Source of the DNA: a virus
Virus record (IMG/VR): IMGVR_UViG_3300024265_000203
Location: 1 to 23,852 of that record
Length of the DNA stretch: 23,852 bases
Direction: 5' to 3' (one strand)
In this document: piece by piece, positions 12,801 to 21,200 of the stretch
Layout: every line of letters begins with the position of its first letter
How positions within the stretch are numbered: the stretch's first letter is position 1
The notes under the pieces: model-generated
The model's database searches: none
What the model was told of the DNA's origin: nothing
What the model saw: the letters and a program-made list of their open reading frames with translations, nothing else
Made by a program: the position numbers and the translations under genes

Positions 12801-13032
12801 AACCCTCGATCCGAACCGTTCCCCACATCAGCGGAACGACACGTCCCTCGGTTGCGGTCGTAACCCTGAATTCTCCCAGACCGGCCGGCTTCGCATCCTG
12901 GAGTTTCGGCTTCGGCCGCAGGAGCTCCATCGCAATGAAGAGAAGGAGCGCAGGCCAAAAGCCTCCTCGAGCTCGAACGGCTGGATCACGGTGCCGCTGA
13001 AGGCGCGCGCGCTGGTGCTTCAGCAGTTTCAT
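9847..13032 (-). CDS. gpJ-like tail tip / host-specificity protein (Phage-tail_3 type)
   Basis: A 1061-aa protein. A basic N terminus and a hydrophobic segment (FWPALLLFIAMELL, 25-38) precede the conserved core: residues 51-85, with ATEGRVVPLMWGTVRIEGSN and IIWYDD, match the opening of the GTA/lambda gpJ-like 'putative phage tail protein' family (PF13550 type). Further core parts include YRDICYIA and the NADWGYG region. The C-terminal 350 residues are beta-rich, with fibronectin-like strands likely to contact the host. Residues 193-275 are an inserted Gly/Thr-rich domain that resembles repeats in the 537-aa tail protein. It starts on a TGATG overlap with the gpL-like gene. It is expected at the tail tip, forming the hub and receptor-recognition surface. 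Confidence 0.85.
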   Translation of the reverse strand: MKLLKHQRARLQRHRDPAVRARGGFWPALLLFIAMELLRPKPKLQDAKPAGLGEFRVTTATEGRVVPLMWGTVRIEGSNIIWYDDLLQEAISVRVKTGLFSSDTQISGYRYHLGLQHALCMGAVDELRKVWIGDTLVGDFTGAPIVHDGTFTIDEPDLFGGEELGRGGVVGTLRFHAGTNTQEPSSYLGGRPATTSTAIAGAGAGYSVSDLLTEAGDGAATVRATFNVDSVGGSGEVTGITLVTAGTYTTQSTNPAATTVAPSGGTGCTLTVAYGVPFQNEGGATPAYRDICYIAPDIQNTLLGTSTSIDPWKFELRRIPNGLALTAGHELVDSGANPANVLYEILTNADWGYGIAPARVNTTNLSAVGDTLFAEGNGFSFLLDREIELPELVRQIEEQIDGVLFENPLTGNWELKLSRDDYDIDLIPEIDASNMLNLKSFTRATWEQTTNQIRVPINDQADEYKNTFGFAQDMANVLVQGKNVSASVSHPGVKTTTLANAIAWRELRVHSTPLAQGSMIVNRSLYGLLPGDPFAFTDADIGFVRLPMRILSIDYGDLLDGEIVIEAVQDVFFAAAGVFDPNPGTNWTPPGNNLVAYPANEQLAFEAPRGLTMRDPQTVDAETDKVYASARRQSSEAAFEMRERHASGTPTGAYAPDFGQVFQFQLIGQLNSALNLSGTNPVGSVLVVPDPDTQAAVNEAFPTAVNVSELGTELLSLCLIEEEFILVTSSQTSGGNVQLNTVYRGILDSVQADHAAGTRVHLIFVGGGMSATALPAGDNVDLKLVPKNAVAELLEATASVIVLAMDDRTRRPYPPAAFDLNSVTLDTTNVDLDGSGSGEDVGVLIDSVIRRDFRTIDEIAALATDAAALFSDFPTENSTEIEIQVLDGVTVLHTETGISGTSTTARQLDILEGLDATSLPASLTFRVRESHTLDAVVYTSRVYLAVVSTIASPLVGIFAFGVLDDGEISPIYDVQSGDDATDHVFNLSSSFSVGDVEYRLDGGSFLTLIAAGGTGPGTIPNASLSVGTDIEIRHLSSDTTPQKLLTMTVGGTEEAYAVMIS

Positions 13033-13862
13033 CAGACAATCCCCGTCGCGAAGGGGTTCTTCGTCGGGACGTAGGGGAACCCACCGTATTCGATGACGTT
13101 GTCGAACTTGTCCCCGCAGACGGTGACGGTATGCGCACAGCCGGCGAAGACGTTGACGCTGGTCGGCGTCGTCGAGAACGGAGAGATCAGTGTCAGGACG
13201 TTGCCGACGTGGATCGTGATCATCCTGAAGTCGGCGACGCCAATCGACTCGACGTATCCGGCGTTCATGAATGCGTCGGCGTAGGTCCCGGCGAGACCGC
13301 TCGAGACCGTCAAGACGTTGCCCACGAGCGACGCGACGTCGAGCGCGGACGCTCGGAAGGCGACGTCCGTGTCGTCGACCTTACAGGTGTTGACGTCGTA
13401 CAGAACGTGGTTGCAAGCACTCTGGTAGGTCCTCCGCGGAATCTGTTTGCCGGTCCCCTCGAGCTCGGTCTTGGAAAGGAGCGTGGCCTCCTTGCCCTGC
13501 TTGCCGAACGCCGCAGACTGAACGAAGCCGTCGAAGATTTTGATGACCTCCGGCGTCGGAGTGTCGTCGCGGTGGAACCGGCTGACCTGGAGCCGAACGC
13601 GAAAGCCCGGCAGGACACCGACGAATAGCTGCGCAACGGCGTTGACCGTCGGAAGCTTGATCGTGAAATCCTTGCCTCGCTTCGTAGGTCCGTCTGCGGT
13701 GGTGTCCCTCGAGAGCCCCTCAACCGCAGTATATGTCTGAGCTCCGACAAGCTGGTCGTCCTGACTCGACGTGAAGAAGAACGACTGAGCGCCAGCGGTG
13801 AACTCGTAAATCTCGATCGGCCGCCCGCCCTCGACTGTCCCTTCGTGGGCAGCGTAGCTCAT
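13032..13862 (-). CDS. gpL-like minor tail protein (phage BR0599 / DUF2163 type), probable Fe-S protein
   Basis: A 276-aa protein. The N-terminal 130 residues form the beta-rich tail-hub part; the C-terminal part carries CNHVLYDVNTC (C150, C160) and GCAHTVTVCGDKF (C242, C249) followed by GGFPYVPTKNPF, the signature ending of the BR0599/DUF2163 family. The protein has exactly four cysteines, at the positions conserved in lambda gpL-type proteins, where they hold a [4Fe-4S] cluster; cluster binding here is inferred. Its gene overlaps both neighbours (ATGA before, TGATG after), as expected for a coupled tail-tip operon. It usually precedes a gpK-type peptidase, which is missing here. Confidence 0.88.
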   Translation of the reverse strand: MSYAAHEGTVEGGRPIEIYEFTAGAQSFFFTSSQDDQLVGAQTYTAVEGLSRDTTADGPTKRGKDFTIKLPTVNAVAQLFVGVLPGFRVRLQVSRFHRDDTPTPEVIKIFDGFVQSAAFGKQGKEATLLSKTELEGTGKQIPRRTYQSACNHVLYDVNTCKVDDTDVAFRASALDVASLVGNVLTVSSGLAGTYADAFMNAGYVESIGVADFRMITIHVGNVLTLISPFSTTPTSVNVFAGCAHTVTVCGDKFDNVIEYGGFPYVPTKNPFATGIV

Positions 13863-15568
13863 TCGAAGAGCACCTGAAGCGGAGCGACCATCCGAGCTCG
13901 AAGGGCTGCTCGGTCATAGTTGATCCGGATTCGATCGGTAGCGAAGCGAAGCTTCTCGACGTACTCGATCCTCGAAATTTCAGCCGGCGTGATCGTGCTC
14001 GGCCAGTTCGTGTCGACCGTCAGCTGGTCAACGGTCGGGCTCGTGTTGGACGAGTTAGTGATCGTCCGAAGCAACGGGGCCGAGCCGTCAACGAAGTTGA
14101 CCCGGATGACGTTCTTCGGCTGGCGATGCCGAACGAACTGAGCGTAGCCGACGTTAGTCACGTCGAGCAGGTTCGATGCCGAGAGGAGGTCGGCGACAGC
14201 GACGAGATCGTCGGACGCGCGGGGGACATAGAACGAAATGAACTGCCCCTTGATCCCGTGCAGCATCCGACGCATTTCCCAGACCGTCTGCCGACCATCG
14301 GCGCGGAGCGTGAAAACATAGCCGCGCTTGTCTCGATCCCATGACGAGTCCTGGAATCGAAGTCCCGTCTGGCCGTCGATCTTCTCGAGCGCCATACGGA
14401 ACCCATGCCCAACCTTCCTGCCCCGAACGCTGTTGGGATTGTCGAGCAGCAGCTTGCCGTTGAACGAGGAGAAGGCCGAGAGATCGCCGATGTCGATGTC
14501 GTTGTCGGTCGGCTCGAATCGAATCTTGTCCTCCTGGAGGTTGACAGGCCATCGCGATCCGCTGATCTGCGACTGAGCGAAGCATGTCGCGAGCGGATAG
14601 ACGCTCGTCCGTGCAAGGTAGGCGTTGATCGTCGGGCTCGTGAAGGACAGCGTCGTCGCCGTGATCGCGCTAATCTCGAGGACGTCGAACGTGGACTGGT
14701 CGACGATGATCACGGCCAACCCGCCTACGCGGAAGTCGCGGAAGTCGGTAGAGCCGACGACGATGGTGGACGCTCCGGCCGACTCGCCGTTCGTGAGCTC
14801 GGTGTCGTCGAACCAGACGGGCACGCCGAAGGTGCGGGAATGAAAGTCGAAGAGGAGGTTCTCGAGCGTCTGCATTTCGACGCCCTCGTCTATCCGGTAG
14901 GTGTAATCCCAGGATTGACGCGGAGCTTTCCGAACAGACTCCCGCTGCTCCTCCCCATTCTTCGACGTATACACGTTCGTCAGAAAGTCGAGCGCCTCGA
15001 TGTGCTGCTGCTCGGGAACCGCGCCCCATAGGACGATCCGCTGGATCTCAATCGGAACGAAGATTGTCCCGAGCCCGGAGAAGCCGAAGTCGAGAGTCGC
15101 ATCGACAAACGGATCGCCGGTCGTCTCCACGTCGACCGTCATCTGCACGCCACTTAGATTGTCAACGTTCGTCGGCAACGTAGGTTGACCGCCGAGGCTC
15201 GTACCGGCGCCAGCACCATTGACGAACGAGGTCCACTCGCGGATTTCACGGCGGAAGGCGTTGAAGACTTCGATCGGAGTTGACTGCGCTGAAAGGAGAT
15301 TGCCGAAGTCGAACGACCGCGGGAGAACGTGGAAGGCTTCGAACCAATCGAAGCCGCCCGAGCTCGCGCCCTCCTCCTGCGCCGGGAACTCGGACACGAC
15401 GATCGGCCGCTTGTGGTCCAGGTTCGTCGTTAGCGCTCCCGACTCAATCGGAAGGGAGAGGTCGGGAACGATTTGCCGCGGGAACTCGGGCTCCGGCTTC
15501 ATCGCAGCCGTGAGGGCGTGGATCGCTTGACCGACTTCGAGGTCTGCTCCTTGGACGAACGTCGGCAT
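13859..15568 (-). CDS. Distal tail / baseplate-like structural protein (569 aa)
   Basis: A 569-aa beta-rich protein. The N-terminal quarter has SFDFGNLLSAQSTPIEVFNA and EWTSFVNGAGAGTSL, a pattern seen in tail proteins next to gpL-like genes. The middle contains a second half with KNGEEQRESVRKAPRQSWDY and the end has LRFATDRIRINYDRA, like the two parts of GTA-type distal tail proteins. It lies between the paralogous structural proteins and the gpL-like protein, the position of Dit/gpM-type components joining tube to tip. The ATG follows the previous stop by 3 nt; its stop overlaps the gpL-like start. Role in the tail is well supported by position; the exact name is not. Confidence 0.75.
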   Translation of the reverse strand: MPTFVQGADLEVGQAIHALTAAMKPEPEFPRQIVPDLSLPIESGALTTNLDHKRPIVVSEFPAQEEGASSGGFDWFEAFHVLPRSFDFGNLLSAQSTPIEVFNAFRREIREWTSFVNGAGAGTSLGGQPTLPTNVDNLSGVQMTVDVETTGDPFVDATLDFGFSGLGTIFVPIEIQRIVLWGAVPEQQHIEALDFLTNVYTSKNGEEQRESVRKAPRQSWDYTYRIDEGVEMQTLENLLFDFHSRTFGVPVWFDDTELTNGESAGASTIVVGSTDFRDFRVGGLAVIIVDQSTFDVLEISAITATTLSFTSPTINAYLARTSVYPLATCFAQSQISGSRWPVNLQEDKIRFEPTDNDIDIGDLSAFSSFNGKLLLDNPNSVRGRKVGHGFRMALEKIDGQTGLRFQDSSWDRDKRGYVFTLRADGRQTVWEMRRMLHGIKGQFISFYVPRASDDLVAVADLLSASNLLDVTNVGYAQFVRHRQPKNVIRVNFVDGSAPLLRTITNSSNTSPTVDQLTVDTNWPSTITPAEISRIEYVEKLRFATDRIRINYDRAALRARMVAPLQVLFE

Positions 15569-15571
15569 AGT

Positions 15572-16597
15572 TCACGCCACGAGCCGGTAGGCAATGCCGG
15601 AAAACTGCGACCGATTGACGATCAAGGCCTGCGTCCGAATCGACTGAGGGAATAGGTGCCAAGTGTCCGAGCCGATCGTGATCGTCTCGCCCGGCTCGAA
15701 GTTGCGCGTGTTGAAAGCGCGAACGTCGGGAAGGTGGCCGAGGAGTTGACAGCGGACATTGCTGGGGTCGCGATAGAAGGCTTCGATCGGAACCAAGCCA
15801 ACGACGCCGGAGCTCGAGTTGCCGACGGCGTTGGCGAATCCTCGAGGCCCCATGCCGGCGCGGTATCCTCCGTGGATCTGGCGTCGGATATTGCCGGCGG
15901 TGTCGTTGAGCATGCTCGCCGACGCAACCTGAGTCGAGACGGCCCAGACCGCCGGAGACTGGTTTAGCAATCCGCTCGCGATCCGAATGGTACCGGCGCG
16001 CAGCCGTTCGCCTGTGCTGCCAAGGCCATCAAGCAAGACCTGCGTGTTCGCATCGGTCGAAAGCGAGGTCGACCCCTGATCTTGGAAGTGGCCGCAGACG
16101 TACTCGCCGCCGACCCAGTTGTCGCCGAACCTCACAAGCTCGCCGAAGAGTAGGTGTCGGAACATCCCGGTCGTCGCTTCGACGACAACGTGGATGTAAT
16201 CATGCGTCGCCGTATCGTCGGCGAAGAAATGGAAACTCGGGAAGGGTCCGTTGCCTATCTGCGAAACGCATCGCTCGGTCAGAAGGTTCGCATTCGTGTG
16301 GCCGGTCGTCCCGGTGTTGAAACCGCTCCCGCTGTCGGCCGTATGCGCTCCGGGCGCGGTTGCGTCGTTGATGAAACCCGTCGCTTGGTGGACGCTCATG
16401 TGCTGAGGCGGACCCTCGGCGTCGGTCGGGTACTTGATCGACATCGACAGGCTCCCCTTGTGGAGCTCGAACCAGCCGTCAGTCGTCTGCGGGTTCGTCG
16501 AGTATCCCGTCCAGCCGCCGTGCGTCGTCGTCGCGAACGTGTCCAGCTGCGAGAGCAGATCCTCGAGGTCGGTAGCGGTCCCGGTTACATGCGTCAT
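15572..16597 (-). CDS. Minor tail structural protein, paralog of the 537-aa neighbour
   Basis: A 341-aa protein that begins GTATDLEDLLSQLDTF, like GTATDYLDMLDQL in the gene before it. Both share later blocks: a strand pair around FADDTATHDYIHVVVEATTG, a Gly-rich stretch ending in RAFNTRNFEPGETITIGSDT, and an ending built as '...G-IAYRLVA' versus '...IQPFSFMAMRED'. It lacks the inserted Gly/Thr-rich repeats of the larger paralog. It starts 4 nt after that gene's stop. In the tail operon between tape measure and distal tail, such proteins are baseplate or side-fibre components; the specific role is unknown. Confidence 0.75.
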   Translation of the reverse strand: MTHVTGTATDLEDLLSQLDTFATTTHGGWTGYSTNPQTTDGWFELHKGSLSMSIKYPTDAEGPPQHMSVHQATGFINDATAPGAHTADSGSGFNTGTTGHTNANLLTERCVSQIGNGPFPSFHFFADDTATHDYIHVVVEATTGMFRHLLFGELVRFGDNWVGGEYVCGHFQDQGSTSLSTDANTQVLLDGLGSTGERLRAGTIRIASGLLNQSPAVWAVSTQVASASMLNDTAGNIRRQIHGGYRAGMGPRGFANAVGNSSSGVVGLVPIEAFYRDPSNVRCQLLGHLPDVRAFNTRNFEPGETITIGSDTWHLFPQSIRTQALIVNRSQFSGIAYRLVA

Positions 16598-16601
16598 CGG
16601 A

Positions 16602-18215
16602 TCAATCCTCGCGCATCGCCATGAAAGAGAACGGCTGAATGCGTGTGCCGTTCTGAAAGATCGAATAGGCGACGTTGCCCTGAGTGAACCGGTCCTCGCT
16701 CGTGACCCCCGCGTCGGCTATGTGGAACCACCAGACCCCATCCATTTCCCCGAAGGTCCTGAAGAAGGCGGTCGCGGAGTCGGCCTGTACGAGCGTGTTG
16801 GGGAAGAGCGGAAAGAGGTTGCCTCCGGTGTCTGGCGTCCGATAAATCTCCATCGCCAGGGTCGTAAGGGTCAGGTCGTCATTGTCGAATCCCAGAGAGT
16901 TCGGCAGTGCCCAGATTCGATCATCGACCGTCCCGTGCGTGTTGGACGGACCGAGCGGCCAGACGTGAGCGCGAGGCGCATCGCTCTCAACGTTGTATGT
17001 CGGAGTCGTTGCCGTGTTGCTCGAGATCGCCGCGTTCTTGCAGCCGATCCAAACGCCCTCTGGTGCCCAAGCAAAGCATGGTCCATTGTTGCGCTCGATG
17101 ACTTCGGTAAGGCCGCCGAAGATCGAGCCGACGTCGCGCCACCAGACTCGCTTGCGATCACTCGTGCCGGCAACGCATGCCGGGAACGGAAACTCGGTCG
17201 TGATCCCGAACTGATTGAGCAGGCCGAAGTAGCACGAGGCGTAGTACGTCGTCGACGCCGCCTCGATCTTGAAGACGCAATAGACGCGACGACCGGTTGC
17301 CGAAATCCACCACTCGATATTGAAAGCGTCGGAGTCCTTGAGCGGAACGAAGGCGCCGTCGCCCGTCGTCGAGGTCGTGATGGCGCCATCGTCTGCGGTA
17401 CTGAAACCGTCAGAGACGTTCGGCTGTAGGTGCAGGTTCGTACTCGACTGCCAGGCCGTCATCCCGAACAGGGCCCAGTTGAAGACCGTATTGATCGAGG
17501 TCTCGTCGGTCTCGCTCGAGTAGGTCTTGATGCCGACGACGGGATCGAGCGATGCGCCAGCGTCGCCCTGCAGGACGACGATCGTATCGCCGGCAACGTC
17601 GGCCCAGGTCACGTTGAGTGTGCACCCAGTCCCGCCGGTCGGCGAAACAGTCGTAAGAACGGCGTTCGTCGGAAAAACTTCGTAGTCGCCGGCGGCGAGG
17701 AGCGCAACCGAGTCGACTGTTCCGCCCGTGACCGTCGCCGTAAAAGTCGCCGCGCTCCCGCCGGGAGCGAGCACGCCGCCGACTACAGTGAGCACGTCGG
17801 TCGAACCGTTCGTGTAGCCTGACCCGGCAGCGCCAACAGTCGCAGACACGGCCTCGCTCTCGCGCGCGTTCTGTGTCCAGCCGGTCGCAGCGAAAGTGAT
17901 GTCGAAGGTAGCGCCCGAGCCGCCGCCACCCGTCGTGGCATTGGCCGTCAGGTTCGTCGGGTCAACCGTGTAAACGCCGCCGCGATAGATCCGAGCGTCG
18001 GTGATCACGCCAGCGGAGACGGCAGTCACTTCAATCTGGGCGACCTCGGTGCTCGTCGCTCCGGTCTCGTCGAGCCCCAGGATGTCGCCCACGAGATACG
18101 TCGCGGATCCGCCTGAGACGAGAACGATCGTGTCGAGGTGCCGGCCGGTGATTACCTCGATCAGCTGATCGAGCATGTCCAGGTAGTCCGTCGCTGTGCC
18201 CGCGTTGAAGGTCAT
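16602..18215 (-). CDS. Minor tail structural protein with two Gly/Thr-rich repeat domains
   Basis: A 537-aa protein. Residues 1-20 (GTATDYLDMLDQL) and 240-537 align in pattern with the 341-aa paralog downstream. Between them lie two beta-rich repeats, about 30-110 and 120-207, sharing the features 'G-x-Y-x-x-G...L-x-x...G-x-Y-x-x-x-PTN...GGTGCTL'. The second is most like the domain inserted in the gpJ-like protein (GGTGCTLNV versus GGTGCTLTV). The start overlaps the tape measure stop as ATGA. Probably a tail-tip or side-fibre subunit whose repeats act as exposed decoration domains; this is inference from location and composition. Confidence 0.75.
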   Translation of the reverse strand: MTFNAGTATDYLDMLDQLIEVITGRHLDTIVLVSGGSATYLVGDILGLDETGATSTEVAQIEVTAVSAGVITDARIYRGGVYTVDPTNLTANATTGGGGSGATFDITFAATGWTQNARESEAVSATVGAAGSGYTNGSTDVLTVVGGVLAPGGSAATFTATVTGGTVDSVALLAAGDYEVFPTNAVLTTVSPTGGTGCTLNVTWADVAGDTIVVLQGDAGASLDPVVGIKTYSSETDETSINTVFNWALFGMTAWQSSTNLHLQPNVSDGFSTADDGAITTSTTGDGAFVPLKDSDAFNIEWWISATGRRVYCVFKIEAASTTYYASCYFGLLNQFGITTEFPFPACVAGTSDRKRVWWRDVGSIFGGLTEVIERNNGPCFAWAPEGVWIGCKNAAISSNTATTPTYNVESDAPRAHVWPLGPSNTHGTVDDRIWALPNSLGFDNDDLTLTTLAMEIYRTPDTGGNLFPLFPNTLVQADSATAFFRTFGEMDGVWWFHIADAGVTSEDRFTQGNVAYSIFQNGTRIQPFSFMAMRED

Positions 18216-21200
18216 GCCGTGATCCCCTGGAAGGTCCTTCGGTTTTTTCTAACGACGTTCATAACCGCCTGCTCGCCATCTGGCGATTCAATACCACTCG
18301 GGATCTCGCTCGGATCGCTCACGTTTGTGATGTTCACCGGTGGGGTCGTGACGTTGACGATCGGAGCCGCCGCTGCTGCGCCTCGCATGATTGCCGCCGT
18401 CTCGCCGGCGGGAGTGATGTCGCCGCCACCGGCGGGAGTGCGAATGAGCTCAGGACCGTCTTCGCCGACGATAACGTCGCTGTTCCCAGGAACTCGACCG
18501 CCGCCTTGCGCGGTAAAGAAGCTGCCAATCGCACCGGCCGCGCCGCCCCCTCCCCCTCCACCGAACGCGGCGAGGAGCGCCTGCTTTACAAGGAGCCGAG
18601 CAATGTCGTCGAGTAGGCCGTCGACGAACGCAGAGAAGTCTGCCTCGCCGGTCCTGACGAACGAGACGAGCGCATCCTCGGCAGCAGAGAAGCCATTCTC
18701 GACGAGGTTTTGCGCAGCGCCCTGGACGTCGGTGATCTCGTCGACCGAGTTGCGAAGCCCGATCTGAAAACCGGAGAGAGCCGTGTTCGTGGTCTCACTC
18801 GCGACGCCCATGCGCTCGAGCTCGCGGTTGTACTCCTGCGCTGAAATCTTGTTCGCCTGCAGGAGCGCATCAAGGGCGAGGAGCCTCGCAGCGAGCGCGT
18901 CTTGCGGTTCCTGGATGTCGGCGAGGATTTCGGCCTGGAGCGCTTGCTCTTCGGTAACCGGCACGAGCGCGGCCGCGACCTCTTCGAGCGCCAAAGCATA
19001 GGCGCCAGTAGCGTCGCCGGTCGCGAGGATCAAGGCCTGAAGATCCTCCTGGCGCTGCATGAGAGCCGCGGTCGGGCCCTCGATCTCTTGGATCAGGGCC
19101 TGCTGACGCGCGTACTCGGGATTCAGAAGCCGGATCGCCTCGGCGGTCTTCTCGAAAGCCAGGGCCGCCGCTTCCTCGGTGATCGCGCCCTCTTTTCCGA
19201 GCGCAATAGTCTCCTCCTGGCGAGCCTGAAGCGCGGCAAGCGGACCCTCGGCCTCGGCAATGATGCTCGCCCGGAGAGCCTCGATCCGCGCGAGCTCTTT
19301 GGTTGCCTCAACCTGTTCGAGGATCCTGGACGCGATGTCCTGACCACCGCCGGCGTCGGCCGCGGACAGATCGAGACCTTCGGCGGTCTGCGCGAGGCCC
19401 AGGAGCGCCACGCTGAGCTCCTCGGTCGTGATCCTCCCCTCCTCCTCTAGGACCGTCAGCGCGGCCACCTGAGCGTTGAAGGCTTCCTGAGGCCCTCGGA
19501 TGCTCTCGAAGGCCGCGGCCTGGTCCTGGAGCAGCTGGTTCCGCCTGAGGGCCGCCTCGAGCTCCCCCCGCTGGCCCTCGTCAACGTCGACGCCGGCTTG
19601 CTTCTCGAGCTCGGTGACCTCCTGAATCAAGGCCGCCTGGATCTGACGCTCGCGAGAGTTCTCCTGCAGGAGGTCGTTCTCCTGCTCGATGCTCGAAATG
19701 ACGCCGCCGACCGCGGTCGCGAGCAGATCGAGCGCGAGGGTCTGGGCCTGCGCCTCCTCGGTCGTCTTCGCCGTTCCGTCGGCGAGGAAACCCTGCTGGA
19801 ACCGCAAGGTCTCAAGCTGCTGTTCGTAGCGCTGCGCAGCCTGGAGAGCGACGGGATTCGCGAACCCCTTGCTCGCGACATCCTTGTCGATCTGATCGTT
19901 CACGGCGGCCAGGTTCTCCTGAACGCGAACGATGTCTGCGCCGACCTTCCCGAACTCGGTCAGGGCGAACTTGTCGCCGGCTTCCTGGACGCGAAGGGCC
20001 TGTTCCGCAAGCTCATCGAATTCGTCGACGAGGAGTTTCGTGCCGGCAATCGCGATCGCGCCAGCGGCGATCAAACCGGCGAACGGATTGATCGCCGCCA
20101 GGGCCCTCGCCCGGATCGTCGTCGCGGCCGTAGCCGTAGCGAGCTTGCCCTGTGCGATGGTGAGGGCCTCAGTCGCAACCGTGTTCGCCGCGGTCGCAGC
20201 TGCCAGCTGCGTCTCGACAGCGGCCTGGATGAATAGGGTCTGGGTCGATCCAGCAACGACAATAGCCTTCGCTGTCTCGGCCTTGATCGCAGCAATGTTC
20301 GCGGTCGTCTTGGCAACAAGCGCCGCAGCCGACTCGACTTCGGCGACGGCCTGCAGCTGCGTTGCTGCAGCCGATCCGAGGATGACCGCCGTACCGCTCG
20401 CGACCGCGATTCGGAGCTTGACGAAAGCGACAGTTGACGCAACGACGCTCGAGGCCAAGGGCGCAAGCTTCACGGCAGCAAAAACAGTTCCGAACCCCAG
20501 CGTCGCCGCGGTCACGAGGTCGATATTGTTCGCGAGCCCGCGCAGGCCAACTGTCGTGATGTCGAAGAACCCTCGAAGAGCTCCGGTCGCGCCCGCCTCA
20601 CCAACGCCAAGAACGAGACCCTCGAGCGCCGACTTCGTCGCGAGGATCGCCCCGTTCAGGTTGTCGTCCATCGTCGCAGCGATCCGCGACGCGGTTCCGT
20701 CGGCCTCGTTCAGCGACTCGGTAAACCGGATGACGTCCGGGATCGAGTTGCTCAGAACCTCGAAAGCCGGGCCGCCTCGATCGCCGAAGATCTCGAGACC
20801 GAGGCCGGTGTCGACGCCAGCTTCGGCGAGCGCCTGCAGGGCAGCCGTCAGACCGACGGACGAGATCCGGAAGTCCTTGGTCTCGAGCCCGAGATCACCA
20901 AGCTGTCTCTTCGTCTTCGCGCTCGGGCTCTCGAGCTCGGAGATCACTCGCCGGAGGCCGGTGCCGGCAAGGGTCGCCTGCAGGCCGGCGTTCGAGAGGG
21001 CGGCGATCGCAGCCGCTGTCTCTTCGATCTCAACGCCAACGCCGGCGGCGATGGGCGCGACCAGCTTGAGGCCATCGCCTAGCTGCCGGACAGTCGTGTT
21101 CGAGCTATTCGCCGCCAGGGCGAGGACGTCGACGACCCGACCCGCCTGATCAGTCTCGAGACGGAAGGCCGTCAGAGCGTTCGATGCGATGTCGGCCGCC

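Noticed and set aside
19932-21149. Plus-strand ORF of 405 aa
   Set aside because: Antisense of the Ala-rich tape measure middle; composition dominated by Ala/Arg/Ser, no recognisable domain.
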